NCBI RefSeq assembly: GCF_015500095.1
Contig: NZ_CP062983.1
Span: forward strand, 2,356,001-2,420,000
Length of the DNA stretch: 64,000 bases
Source of the DNA: Phototrophicus methaneseepsis
GTDB taxonomy: Bacteria; Chloroflexota; Anaerolineae; Aggregatilineales; Phototrophicaceae
Direction of reading: 5' to 3'
Under the pieces are notes generated by a model that was not told the origin of the DNA, did no database searches, and saw only the letters and a list, made by a program, of their open reading frames with translations. Below are positions 42,595-50,797 of this stretch, piece after piece. Positions within the stretch are counted from its first letter, which is position 1, and each line of letters opens with the position of its first letter. The position numbers were made by a program, and so were the translations under genes.

Positions 42595-43656
42595 TTATGA
42601 CTGCACTTTGACGACGCGGCCCTCTGCGGCGCGCGTCATGCGGTCTCTGATTGCAAGGCCAAGGCCGCCTTCTTCTGGTGCACGGGCCAGGATGATATCG
42701 ACATTGAGGTTATCTAGCTCCCGTAGGGCAGCATAGAGCCGTGCCGCGGTGGTGCTTTCATCGTCGCCCAGCGTTGCAATGCTGACGGGCAAATCTTCGA
42801 AGCGGCTAACATCCCCATTGGGTAGCAAGAGGCCCACACGATCATTATTCTCTAGATGGCCTTCTGCGATGCGGTGAATATGGGGTAGTACAATCTCGCG
42901 CGGCCCATCATAGACGGTCAGTTGGGCTTGTGGGGCGTAATGCTTCGATAGCGTCCCCGGTGATGGGGCAATACCATCTTCTTCGATATAAAGTGGCGTG
43001 TACTGCACATCCGGGATGATGTCGCGCAGTGCTTCCAGCGGAATACCGCCAGGGCGTAACAGGGTTGGTATTGCGGATGTTAAATCAAGGATCGTGGATT
43101 CTACGCCAATATCCGTGTTGCCGCCATCCAGCACCACATCGACATGCCCGCCCAGATCGGCCAGGACGTGTTCAGCGCGGGTCGGGCTTGGCCTGCTGAA
43201 TCGGTTGGCGCTGGGTGCACCAATGGGCACGCCAGAAGCGCGCAGCAAGCTGAGCGCAATCGGGTGGTTCGGTATACGGACCGCGACCGTATCGCGTTGA
43301 GCAGTCACATTCCCAGGGACATCTCGGTGTTTTTTCATGATGAGCGTCAGCGGGCCGGGCCAGAATGCTTCTGCGAGCTGGCCGACCAGATCAGGCACGT
43401 CACTTGCCACTATGCCAATATCGTCTGGCTCAGCCAGATGCACGATGATCGGGTCATTGGCTGGGCGCTGTTTGGCTTCAAAAATATGGCTGATTGCATC
43501 CGCATCAAGCGCGTTCGCCCCTAATCCGTAGACCGTTTCTGTGGGGAATGCCACCAGGCCACCGGCACGCAGGATGTCGCTCGCCAGGGCGATTGTCTCT
43601 GGTGACGGATCGTCTCTTTCAACGTGGGCGATGAGTGTTTCTGCCGTATAAGGCAT
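42595..43656 (-). CDS. Threonylcarbamoyl-AMP synthase, Sua5 type
   Basis: 353 residues from the second of two in-frame ATG codons (43656), which has agga 5 bp upstream; 43662 is the alternative. The YrdC domain (about 12-200) has VAFPTETVYGLGANAL, KQRPANDPIIVH, FWPGPLTLIMK and GAPSANRFSRPSPT. A C-terminal Sua5 domain (about 235-350) makes it the long form, not TsaC. It makes threonylcarbamoyl-AMP for the t6A37 modification of tRNAs that read ANN codons. Its start lies about 50 bp after the membrane-protein gene at 43707, so they may be one operon. Confidence 0.93.
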   Translation of the reverse strand: MPYTAETLIAHVERDDPSPETIALASDILRAGGLVAFPTETVYGLGANALDADAISHIFEAKQRPANDPIIVHLAEPDDIGIVASDVPDLVGQLAEAFWPGPLTLIMKKHRDVPGNVTAQRDTVAVRIPNHPIALSLLRASGVPIGAPSANRFSRPSPTRAEHVLADLGGHVDVVLDGGNTDIGVESTILDLTSAIPTLLRPGGIPLEALRDIIPDVQYTPLYIEEDGIAPSPGTLSKHYAPQAQLTVYDGPREIVLPHIHRIAEGHLENNDRVGLLLPNGDVSRFEDLPVSIATLGDDESTTAARLYAALRELDNLNVDIILARAPEEGGLGLAIRDRMTRAAEGRVVKVQS

Positions 43657-43706
43657 ATGCATATCCTAGTTGTGTATGTGCTGCATTGTGCTGGCACCAA
43701 GCCATT

Positions 43707-44240
43707 TTAACGCAAGGCATCTTCGACCATCATAACAAGATTTGGTGGGATGTCATCTGCAGGGGCGAACCGATTCATAAATTGCAGCCAGATGAGCATG
43801 CCAATGAAGAGAGCCGCGGCGATGAGCATCATCATGATGGTGCTCAGACCGAACAATATCAGCACGATATACGGAATCACCATCAAGAAGAGCACTAGAA
43901 AAGCCACTACCAGTGCCAGCCAGACGAGCGTGCCATCATGCTCGTGCATGGTACAGTCAACGCGCGTTAGCGTACCTTCCCATCGGCGTAAGGTGCCCTT
44001 GCCCGTCACACGGATTTGCCCGTGCTCATAAAAGCGCAGCAAAAAATTTACCTGATCGCTGCTGTGATGCACAATATCGACACGCAAGTTATGATGATGC
44101 AGCTGCTTCAGCCGCAGGAGGCACTGTTCAATAGGGCGCTGCGTGAGGAATGCCGCATGATCGGGGCGATTTTTCCGTTTGGGTGTCATGGCGGTTGATG
44201 TGCCTGTGAATCGGACAGTTTCAGTATCATCATACTGCAT
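43707..44240 (-). CDS. Membrane protein of unknown function
   Basis: 177 residues if the ATG at 44240 is used; a TTG at 44321 would add 27 residues and an ATG at 44189 would shorten it, and none has a clear ribosome site. A soluble domain of mixed helix and strands (FLTQRPIEQCLLRLKQLHHHNLRVDIVHHSSDQVNFLLRFYEHGQIRVTGKGTLRRWEGTLTRVDC in part) precedes two adjacent membrane segments and a short tail. The protein at 45639-46313 has the same order of parts, so they may be related. Function unknown. Confidence 0.6.
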   Translation of the reverse strand: MQYDDTETVRFTGTSTAMTPKRKNRPDHAAFLTQRPIEQCLLRLKQLHHHNLRVDIVHHSSDQVNFLLRFYEHGQIRVTGKGTLRRWEGTLTRVDCTMHEHDGTLVWLALVVAFLVLFLMVIPYIVLILFGLSTIMMMLIAAALFIGMLIWLQFMNRFAPADDIPPNLVMMVEDALR

Positions 44241-44398
44241 TTTGGGCTTATGGGGTGGGGTTTCGTTGTCGAGGGTGTTGTTCCCTGGGCTAAATCGCCA
44301 CTGGCTTGTGCAATCTGCCAAGTTTTAATCATCAATAGATAAGGCATACTGTACAATAAAGGATAGGATATAAACAGATTATTGAAAAAGAGGTTTTT

Positions 44399-45535
44399 AT
44401 GATCGTTGGCATTCCCCAGGAAGTTAAAACAGATGAATACCGCGTATCCCTGCCGCCAGATGGTGTCAGTGAGTTAGTGCGTCATGGGCATAAGGTCCTT
44501 GTCCAGAGTGGTGCAGGGGTTGGCAGTGGCTTCCTTGATGAAGAATATGCCGCTGCCGGGGCCACGCTCTATATGGATGTGGATAGCCTATGGCAGGAAT
44601 CCCAGATGATCGTCAAGGTTAAGGAGCCACAGGCCAGCGAATATGGCTACCTGCGGCCAGACCTTATCCTCTTTACCTATTTGCATCTGGCCGCCGATGA
44701 AAAGCTGACGCAGGCCATGGTCGATAGTGGGGTGTCTGGCGTCGCCTACGAGACGGTGGAAGATCAGGAAGGCCGTTTGCCACTATTGGAGCCGATGAGC
44801 GAAGTTGCAGGCCGTATGGCCGCCCAGGTCGTCGCCGCCTATCTGACGCGACCCCAACAGGGCCGGGGCGTGTTGATGGGGGGCGTCCCAGGCGTGCAGC
44901 CCGCGCATGTCGTCGTGCTGGGTGGCGGCACCGTTGGCACGAATGCCGCTCGTATTGCACTCGGTATGGGGGCCGAAGTGACGCTTCTCGATATTAACCT
45001 GGAACGCCTGCGTTACCTGGATGAAATTATGCCGGGTAAATTCAGTACGCTTTATTCGAATACGGCCAACATCATCCACAGTATCCAGACGGCGGATGCG
45101 ATCATTGGTAGTGTGCTTATCGCGGGGGCACGTGCGCCTAAGCTCATTACGCGCGACATGCTCAGCCTCATGCCGGATCACAGCGTGATTGTGGATGTTG
45201 CTGTAGACCAGGGTGGTTGTGTAGAAACCACGCACCCGACCACACATAGTGATCCGATCTTCTTTGTGGATGGTGTGCTGCACTATGGCGTTGCCAATAT
45301 GCCGGGGGCTGTTCCGCGCACATCCAGCCAAGCGCTTTCCAACGCGACGCTCCGTTATATTCTGCGGATTGCCGATAAAGGGTTGGAAGAGGCACTGGCA
45401 TCCGATGGTGGCCTGATGAAGGGCCTGAATGTGCATCATGGCAGCGTGACATACGCCGCCGTTGCGGATGCCTTCAGCATGCGTTACCAGGCCCCAGATG
45501 TGGCCCTGCACGAGGACATTGCTCTTACCATCTAG
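44399..45535 (+). CDS. ald: Alanine dehydrogenase
   Basis: 378 residues, full length. Opening MIVGIPQEVKTDEYRVSLPPDGV, catalytic Lys in IVKVKEPQ, His in LFTYLHLAAD, and the NAD-binding segment HVVVLGGGTVGTNAARIALGMGAEVTLLDIN are those of alanine dehydrogenase, which converts L-alanine to pyruvate and ammonia with NAD. The closing region (AVPRTSSQALSNATLRYILRIADKG) also matches. It stands alone between divergent and convergent neighbours and ends at a terminator. Confidence 0.96.
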   Translation: MIVGIPQEVKTDEYRVSLPPDGVSELVRHGHKVLVQSGAGVGSGFLDEEYAAAGATLYMDVDSLWQESQMIVKVKEPQASEYGYLRPDLILFTYLHLAADEKLTQAMVDSGVSGVAYETVEDQEGRLPLLEPMSEVAGRMAAQVVAAYLTRPQQGRGVLMGGVPGVQPAHVVVLGGGTVGTNAARIALGMGAEVTLLDINLERLRYLDEIMPGKFSTLYSNTANIIHSIQTADAIIGSVLIAGARAPKLITRDMLSLMPDHSVIVDVAVDQGGCVETTHPTTHSDPIFFVDGVLHYGVANMPGAVPRTSSQALSNATLRYILRIADKGLEEALASDGGLMKGLNVHHGSVTYAAVADAFSMRYQAPDVALHEDIALTI

Positions 45536-45568
45536 ATTTTCCGTTGATAACTTTTGCTTAATGAAATC

Positions 45569-45603
45569 AATAGAGGCACGGCCTGGCTGTGCCTCTATTT
45601 CTT
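45569..45603. terminator. Bidirectional terminator after ald
   Basis: aatagaggcac (45569-45579) pairs perfectly with gtgcctctatt (45589-45599) over a 9-nt loop. It lies between ald and the convergent membrane-protein gene. Confidence 0.8.
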
Positions 45604-45638
45604 GATATTCCCGCTGCTACAACCCATGTTGATGCAAT

Positions 45639-46313
45639 CTAGAGCGGTTGTTGAATTTTCTCTTCGTAGAATTCATCCCATGCTTGCTGGAACTGTCGCT
45701 GGCTTTTATATACGATGTCGCCGCCTTCGTTGCTGATCTGTAGGGCCGGGGCTTTGACGTGGTCTGCCAGTGCCTTGCGGATGAAGACGAGCATCGCATG
45801 CGCTTCTAGCGCGGCATGATAGCGATGCCCGAACCACGATGAAACAAAGAGCATGGTGCTCATTGCGATGATGATGGCTGGCGGCCATGGCATATAGATA
45901 ATCAGAGAACTGAAGAAGATGGGTAGGACGATCGCCTCAAGGGCATATTGACCGCGGATGTGTGCCCGTAAATGCAAGTTGGTGTTATCGTCGTCTGCAT
46001 CAAAGTGCCCATGCAGCACGGCATACGTGCCCATACGCCGCCGATAATAGCCCGTCTTGATGCGCGTCGTGGTCATCTTAAAGGATTGCGCTTTCCCTGG
46101 CTGGAAGAAATAACGCCGCCCCTGGGCGAATAGATCGCGGAATTCTAAGCGCTTGACGTTAGGACGGGCCGTCTGTTGGAGGATGTACAGGCAGTTGCCA
46201 GGAGATGGCTCCAATTGTAACTCTTGCTCCGGCAGCAAGGACCATAGCTGTGCAATGGTCGCTTTAAAGAGCGCCCTGGCCCAGGGTTGGTTGCTAAGCG
46301 GCAAGCTCACCAT
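45639..46313 (-). CDS. Membrane protein of unknown function, next to sortase
   Basis: 224 residues. A soluble N-terminal half (to about 125; contains RRMGTYAVLHGHFDADDDNTNLHLRAHIRGQY-type strands) is followed by two membrane segments (about 128-165, IVLPIFFSSLIIYMPWPPAIIIAMSTMLFVSSWF) and a polar tail. It resembles the protein at 43707-44240 in layout. The ATG lies 5 bp past the sortase stop, so the two are probably one operon and the protein might be a partner or substrate-handling factor of the sortase. No LPxTG-like sorting signal is evident in it. Confidence 0.65.
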   Translation of the reverse strand: MVSLPLSNQPWARALFKATIAQLWSLLPEQELQLEPSPGNCLYILQQTARPNVKRLEFRDLFAQGRRYFFQPGKAQSFKMTTTRIKTGYYRRRMGTYAVLHGHFDADDDNTNLHLRAHIRGQYALEAIVLPIFFSSLIIYMPWPPAIIIAMSTMLFVSSWFGHRYHAALEAHAMLVFIRKALADHVKAPALQISNEGGDIVYKSQRQFQQAWDEFYEEKIQQPL

Positions 46314-46318
46314 CGTCT

Positions 46319-47065
46319 TTATATCGGCTCTGCGACAACAATCAGGCGTTCGAGGTAGGTATCCTGGAAGAAATCATAACTTCCACATGTGATGAGCGTC
46401 AGACGATCACTCGTTGTGGGCTTAATGGGTTGCAGGTTATCGGGCGTTGTGCTGCTGATATTCGTGATGACATAACGACGTTCTCGCTCCGGCGAGATGA
46501 CGACGATAATATCATTCACCTTCAGTTCATTCAGGTTTGCGAATACTCCCCGGCGGCCATCTCCCAATTCGACATGCCCACTCAAGACCACATTCCCAGG
46601 GTCATTAATCCATGCTGTGCCCTGCAAATGGCCGACATTTTCCCCTAATTGGCTAACGTCCCAGCTCGTACCGGATAGATAGGCCTGTACAACGGGCGCA
46701 TACACACCAGCGCTTGGGATGAACAGGGATGTACCTTCTGGTATTTCCGGCAGGTAATCCTGTATATTCACCTGTCCAGGCTCCGTGGCCGTATCAGAAG
46801 GGGTATCCGGTAGGGTTTCTGTGGGCATAGGCGGTATGGTGGGCATATCTGTTGCTGTGCTGGCTGAAAGTGCGGAATCGACCTGTGTGAGAGGCTCGGT
46901 TTCTACAGTGGGTTGCACTGCTACTTCCGTAGCAGGTGAAGCCTCTGCAGCAGGTAGAGCATCCGGCTCATTATCCATAATAGAGAACACAACGCCAATA
47001 ATAACGGCAATAACAATCACGACCAATAAAGTCGACCCAGAAGAGCGGCGACGACGCCCGTACAT
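46319..47065 (-). CDS. Sortase-like transpeptidase
   Basis: 248 residues. Basic start and one membrane segment (about 10-30), a Thr/Pro/Glu spacer (about 35-105), then the sortase domain. His164 in VVLSGHVELG, Cys227 in LITCGSYD and Arg240 in YLERLIVV form the catalytic triad. The enzyme would be an anchored extracellular transpeptidase joining exported proteins to a wall or to each other. The RRGVFANLNELKVNDII stretch between is typical of class D/E sortases. No substrate with a sorting signal is seen in the window. Confidence 0.9.
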   Translation of the reverse strand: MYGRRRRSSGSTLLVVIVIAVIIGVVFSIMDNEPDALPAAEASPATEVAVQPTVETEPLTQVDSALSASTATDMPTIPPMPTETLPDTPSDTATEPGQVNIQDYLPEIPEGTSLFIPSAGVYAPVVQAYLSGTSWDVSQLGENVGHLQGTAWINDPGNVVLSGHVELGDGRRGVFANLNELKVNDIIVVISPERERRYVITNISSTTPDNLQPIKPTTSDRLTLITCGSYDFFQDTYLERLIVVAEPI

Positions 47066-47347
47066 AACGATCCCCGAAAAGCATATGTTGAAATGACATG
47101 GTGCTGTTGATGTATTGCTGCGATGCTGTAGCGATCACAGGTAGTTGTGATGCATCAGCACCCCACACAGCAAGCCTATTATAGTCGCAAGCGTTGCGTA
47201 TGAACCATCAATTTATCTAGATTGATGTTAACTAAGCGATCTGTGATGGTTTTCACATATGAGGCCGATACTTGACACTACAACAGGCGGCGTTTTGGCA
47301 GTACTGTGACAATAAAATCATGAGCTGCCATACAAGGGAGCAAGAAA
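47066..47347. other. Intergenic region with a two-tier hairpin
   Basis: Between the divergent sortase and CoA-transferase genes, ggtgctg (47100-47106) pairs with cagcacc (47156-47162), enclosing atcaca/tgtgat. A second short palindrome (atcaat...attgat) lies near 47207-47226. TTGACA at 47272-47277 may be a -35 box but lacks a good partner. No gene is seen. Confidence 0.4.
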
Positions 47348-48652
47348 ATGATTTGGAAAAAGAATGTTATTACCGCTGAGGCCGCTGCACATAAAATTCG
47401 TTCCGGGCAGCGTGTCTTTCTTACAGGCAACTGTTCAACCCCGCAAGCCTTCTTAAACGCCCTCCTTGCACGCCACGAAGAATTACAAGAAGTCGAACTC
47501 GTCCAGTTGCTTGGTTTTGGTCCGGGGGATTACATCACGCCAGAGATTGCCCAGCATATCCGCGTGAACAATCTCTTCATCCCACCCAATATGCGTGGCC
47601 CAATCGCGGAAGGCCTTGCTGATTTTACACCGGTCTTCCTCTCGGAAATTCCGCGTTTATTCCGTACGGGCCGCCTGGTGCTGGATGTTGCTGTTTTGCA
47701 CGTCAGCCCGCCGGATGAACACGGTTATTGTTCTTACGGCGTTGAGGTGGGGGTTAGTAAGAGTGCGGCAGAGACGGCTGGCCTCGTCATCGCAGAAGTC
47801 AACCCAAATATGCCGCGTACCCTGGGCGATAGTTTTATCCACGTCAGCCAGATTGATTATTTCATCAAAGTTGATTATGAACTGCCTGAAATAGTTGCGC
47901 CCCCGGCGAATGAGACCCAACAAGCCATCGCCACCTTCATCGCGGAACATGTGCCGGATGCAGCCACATTGCAGATGGGGATCGGTGGCATCCCTGACGC
48001 TGTGCTGCGCCAACTGACCGGACACAAAAACCTGGGCATTCATACAGAGCTATTCAGTGATGGCGTGATGGATATGATAGAAACAGGCGTCATTACCAAT
48101 GCTCGCAAGTCGATCCACCCTGGTAAAGTGGTGGCTGGCTTCGTCTTAGGCTCCAGAGCATTGTTTACATATATTCATAACAACCCCATCTTTGAAATGC
48201 ACCCCACAGAATATGTGAATGATCCTTTCGTTATCGCGCAAAATGAACGCATGGTCAGTATCAACAGCGCCCTTGAAGTTGATCTGACGGGCCAGGTCTG
48301 TGCGGATAGCATTGGCACGCGTTTTTACAGCGGGGTAGGCGGTCAGATTGATTTCGTCCGTGGAGCGTCGCGTAGCAATGGCGGCAAGACGTTTATCGCT
48401 TTGCCCAGTACGGCGCGGGATGGCAAAGTATCGCGGATTGTGCCGTACCTTGCCCAGGGCGCCGGTGTGACGACCTCGCGTAATGATGTGCATATGATCG
48501 TCACAGAGTATGGTGTGGCGGATTTATACGGCCGTACGATTCGTGAACGGGTGCATTCTCTCGTCAACATCGCGCACCCAGATTTTAGGGAAGAATTGCT
48601 TGCGTATGCCCGCCAGCAGAACTACATTCCGCAAATCTATAGTATGGCCTGA
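47348..48652 (+). CDS. Acetyl-CoA hydrolase/CoA-transferase family protein (4-hydroxybutyrate CoA-transferase-like)
   Basis: 434 residues. The N-terminal half has VELVQLLGFGPGDY and HVSPPDEHGYCSYGVEVG; the catalytic Glu is Glu234 in IHTELFSDG; the C-terminal half has SRSNGGKTFIALPSTARDGKVSRIVP and TEYGVADLYGRTIRER. These are features of family I-type CoA-transferases acting on acetate, 4-hydroxybutyrate or butyrate. The enzyme would move CoA between short acids in the cytosol; the exact pair is unknown. agggag precedes the ATG. It ends with a strong terminator at 48702. Confidence 0.92.
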   Translation: MIWKKNVITAEAAAHKIRSGQRVFLTGNCSTPQAFLNALLARHEELQEVELVQLLGFGPGDYITPEIAQHIRVNNLFIPPNMRGPIAEGLADFTPVFLSEIPRLFRTGRLVLDVAVLHVSPPDEHGYCSYGVEVGVSKSAAETAGLVIAEVNPNMPRTLGDSFIHVSQIDYFIKVDYELPEIVAPPANETQQAIATFIAEHVPDAATLQMGIGGIPDAVLRQLTGHKNLGIHTELFSDGVMDMIETGVITNARKSIHPGKVVAGFVLGSRALFTYIHNNPIFEMHPTEYVNDPFVIAQNERMVSINSALEVDLTGQVCADSIGTRFYSGVGGQIDFVRGASRSNGGKTFIALPSTARDGKVSRIVPYLAQGAGVTTSRNDVHMIVTEYGVADLYGRTIRERVHSLVNIAHPDFREELLAYARQQNYIPQIYSMA

Positions 48653-48701
48653 AGCGTCATATATTGACCCTTTGTAACCCTTAGAAATTAGAATTATTGT
48701 G

Positions 48702-48735
48702 AAAATACCCCCTGGGAATAGGGGGTATTTTTAAT
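48702..48735 (+). terminator. Rho-independent terminator after the CoA-transferase gene
   Basis: aaaataccccc (48702-48712) pairs with gggggtatttt (48721-48731) over an 8-nt loop, with T after it. Confidence 0.85.
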
Positions 48736-48801
48736 GGATTTTATATAGAACAAATGTTATAATTTGGGTGTTGCAGAATCACGTTTAGAAAGGCGTGTGG
48801 G

Positions 48802-49161
48802 ATGAAACCAATCCACATCAAATCACTACAGAGGAAGAGCCGCCAACTTATGGCACGCCCTATCAATCACAATACGTTGGTTGTAGAAAGCGTGACGAAT
48901 CCACTGGCGAATCACGTCGTCACGGTGCAGTTCGATGATGATCATCATGTTCATGCACGTTGTACGTGCCCATGGGCTGTCCACAATGGGGTAGCCTGCA
49001 CACATGTCATCGCTGCTTTGCAGTACCTTGCGCAGATCAAAGGGCGTCGCCTTAGCTTCTGGCTAACAGAAGAAGAAGCCGAGCGCCAGAAGCACCGCCG
49101 CTTCTACCTTTCCGGCCAGGCTGAGCATGACGGCGTATGGATCACTAGCCGCCCGGGTTAG
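48802..49161 (+). CDS. SWIM zinc-finger domain protein
   Basis: 119 residues. The SWIM motif CxC...CxH is seen in HARCTCPWAVHNGVACTHVIAAL (about residues 52-74). The N-terminal part is basic (KSLQRKSRQLMARPIN). SWIM domains bind DNA or protein and often occur with SNF2 helicases or transposases; neither is adjacent. aaaggcg lies upstream of the ATG. It stands alone before the sigma factor gene. Confidence 0.85.
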   Translation: MKPIHIKSLQRKSRQLMARPINHNTLVVESVTNPLANHVVTVQFDDDHHVHARCTCPWAVHNGVACTHVIAALQYLAQIKGRRLSFWLTEEEAERQKHRRFYLSGQAEHDGVWITSRPG

Positions 49162-49317
49162 CTGGTATCGTGACGGTGAATATGCTATTAGGCACCGTTT
49201 CTCCTGAGAAAAGTATAAATAATTACGAACAACCAGGCCCGGTGCGTAACCCACTCATCGAGCCTGTGTTGTTATAGGCGTGCATCAATCAAAGGGACTG
49301 TATTCCCAGGAACTGTT

Positions 49318-49953
49318 ATGGGCCTATTCAGCCGCAAGAGCAAACCACTGTCTAAGTACAGTGATAATGAATTGATCGAACTTGCTAAGGATGATCGAGA
49401 AGCATTTGGCGAGCTGTATGAGCGCTACATGCCCAAGATCTACAACTACATCTATTATCGCACAGGGAATCAGCAAGATGCTGAAGACCTGACAGCGCGT
49501 GTGTTCTATCGGGCGATGGGGCATATCGAGAATTATGTCGATAAAGGTGTGCCGTTCCAGGCGTGGTTGTATCGTATTGCTCACAATCTTGTCGCGAACT
49601 TCCATCGTGATCAAGGTCGCCGCAAGATTATCCCGCTGGATGATTATGTGGCCCATACGCTGCGCTCAGATGCGCCCGATAAACAGGCCGAAGCCAGTGA
49701 AGAACAAGCCGCCCTCATGGCTGCCATTGGCCGCCTGCCCGCAGAGCGCCAGCAGCTCCTGATTTTGAAATTCATTCAGCAGAAATCGAATGCTGAAATT
49801 GGCGAGATCATGAACAGGACAGAAGGGGCGATTAAATCGCTTTATCACCGGACCCTGTTAGCACTTCGTGATGAGATGCAAATGCAAGAGATGAACAGTC
49901 AACTGAACGACCCCGCCGTGGGAAAGACCGCAGATAAGCGGGGCAAAGGATAA
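49318..49953 (+). CDS. ECF-type RNA polymerase sigma factor
   Basis: 211 residues. Region 2 is LYERYMPKIYNYIYYRTGNQQDAEDLTARVFYRAM...FQAWLYRIAHNLVANFHRDQ (about 36-103); region 4 is AIGRLPAERQQLLILKFIQQKSNAEIGEIMNRTEGAIKSLYHRTLLAL (about 140-190). There is no region 1.1 or 3, as usual in ECF factors. A Shine-Dalgarno agga precedes the ATG. The next gene, 9 bp away, is a small anchored protein that is its likely anti-sigma factor. The signal is unknown. Confidence 0.95.
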   Translation: MGLFSRKSKPLSKYSDNELIELAKDDREAFGELYERYMPKIYNYIYYRTGNQQDAEDLTARVFYRAMGHIENYVDKGVPFQAWLYRIAHNLVANFHRDQGRRKIIPLDDYVAHTLRSDAPDKQAEASEEQAALMAAIGRLPAERQQLLILKFIQQKSNAEIGEIMNRTEGAIKSLYHRTLLALRDEMQMQEMNSQLNDPAVGKTADKRGKG

Positions 49954-49962
49954 GTAGGGATT

Positions 49963-50349
49963 ATGTCCACAGAAGTACAAATGCAAGAGTTCGTCTCAGC
50001 TTTAACGGATGCCGTTGTGCAGGGTCGTGGTTCTGTTGATCAGATTGTTGGGCGCTACGACATGCATGATGAAGATGTCATGATGTGGCTACCGTTGATT
50101 GAGGAACTCAATCAGACCCTTGTCGAAGTGCAGCCTTCTGAGCGTTATCGGCGGCAACTGCGTAAAGAGTTGTTGACGGGCCAACCTGTGAACGTGGGGC
50201 TGCGTTTGCGTCGTTTGCCCGCACGCGTCCAACTAGCGGCTGTCCTGACGTTAATCGGGGGCTTTTTGCTCATCGCTCGCAATCGCTTCGTAGGGGATGT
50301 GGATAAAGTCACACTCAACAGTAAAGACGAAGCTGCGCTCCTTCACTAA
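49963..50349 (+). CDS. Small membrane-anchored protein, probable anti-sigma factor
   Basis: 128 residues. A helical cytosolic part of about 75 residues (MQEFVSALTDAVVQGRGSVDQIVGRY...LIEELNQTLVEVQPSERYRRQLRKELL) is followed by one membrane segment (about 86-105) and a short outside tail. No His-x3-Cys-x2-Cys zinc motif is seen. Its place 9 bp after an ECF sigma gene and its layout suggest an anti-sigma factor; this is inference, as I do not recognise a family. Confidence 0.72.
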   Translation: MSTEVQMQEFVSALTDAVVQGRGSVDQIVGRYDMHDEDVMMWLPLIEELNQTLVEVQPSERYRRQLRKELLTGQPVNVGLRLRRLPARVQLAAVLTLIGGFLLIARNRFVGDVDKVTLNSKDEAALLH

Positions 50350-50361
50350 TCTTTGTAACAT

Positions 50362-50395
50362 AAAGTGCGAAGGCATTTGCTTTCGCACTTTCTTC
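50362..50395 (+). terminator. Terminator after the sigma/anti-sigma pair
   Basis: aaagtgcgaa (50362-50371) pairs with ttcgcacttt (50382-50391) over a 10-nt loop, then a T-rich run. Confidence 0.8.
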
Positions 50396-50600
50396 CTTTT
50401 CTCATCTTCTACCCAGAAACCATGTCTCATTTAACGCTTCAGAAGAATTGAGGCGTCTTAATTATTCCGCCTAAAGGATTAAGGTTTGCCAGAAGGCTTA
50501 AGATTTTAGGCGCTAAAAGGCGGCAATAATTGCCAAAGCAGGGTGTTTATGATATAGTTTGCCCAACTTTGCACGCATGCGAAGCGGCTTCGCATGTCTC

Positions 50601-50629
50601 TTGACATTTCCCCTTTTTAAAGCTATACT
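50601..50629 (+). promoter_or_regulatory. Near-consensus sigma-70 promoter of rpoB
   Basis: TTGACA (50601-50606), exactly 17 bp, then TATACT (50624-50629): 11 of 12 consensus bases. A 9-bp-arm palindrome (50576-50596) ends 4 bp before the -35 box. Confidence 0.85.
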
Positions 50630-50797
50630 CACCCATCACAGAATTCTCCGATAATTCGTCCTGGTCGTCCATGTCTAAGACGCTATCTATACATCGGTAT
50701 ATCTTCCCGCAACCAGCACTTGCCATTGGTTGAATACCAGTGGTTGCCTGGTTTTTCTCGTTTGCCCGGCGAACACGTTATGTAGAGGAGCGGTGCT

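Larger units (their letters stand above)
50350..50797 (+). promoter_or_regulatory. rpoB leader region: terminator, inverted repeats and promoter
   Basis: The 448 bp hold a terminator for the preceding pair, three inverted repeats (50468-50483 with 50497-50512, 16-bp arms, 3 mismatches; ggcaat-a-attgcc at 50522-50534; catgcgaag-cgg-cttcgcatg at 50576-50596), then the promoter at 50601-50629. The rpoB mRNA would have a leader of about 160 nt. The repeats lie upstream of the promoter, so they are more likely protein-binding sites than an mRNA switch. Confidence 0.5.
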
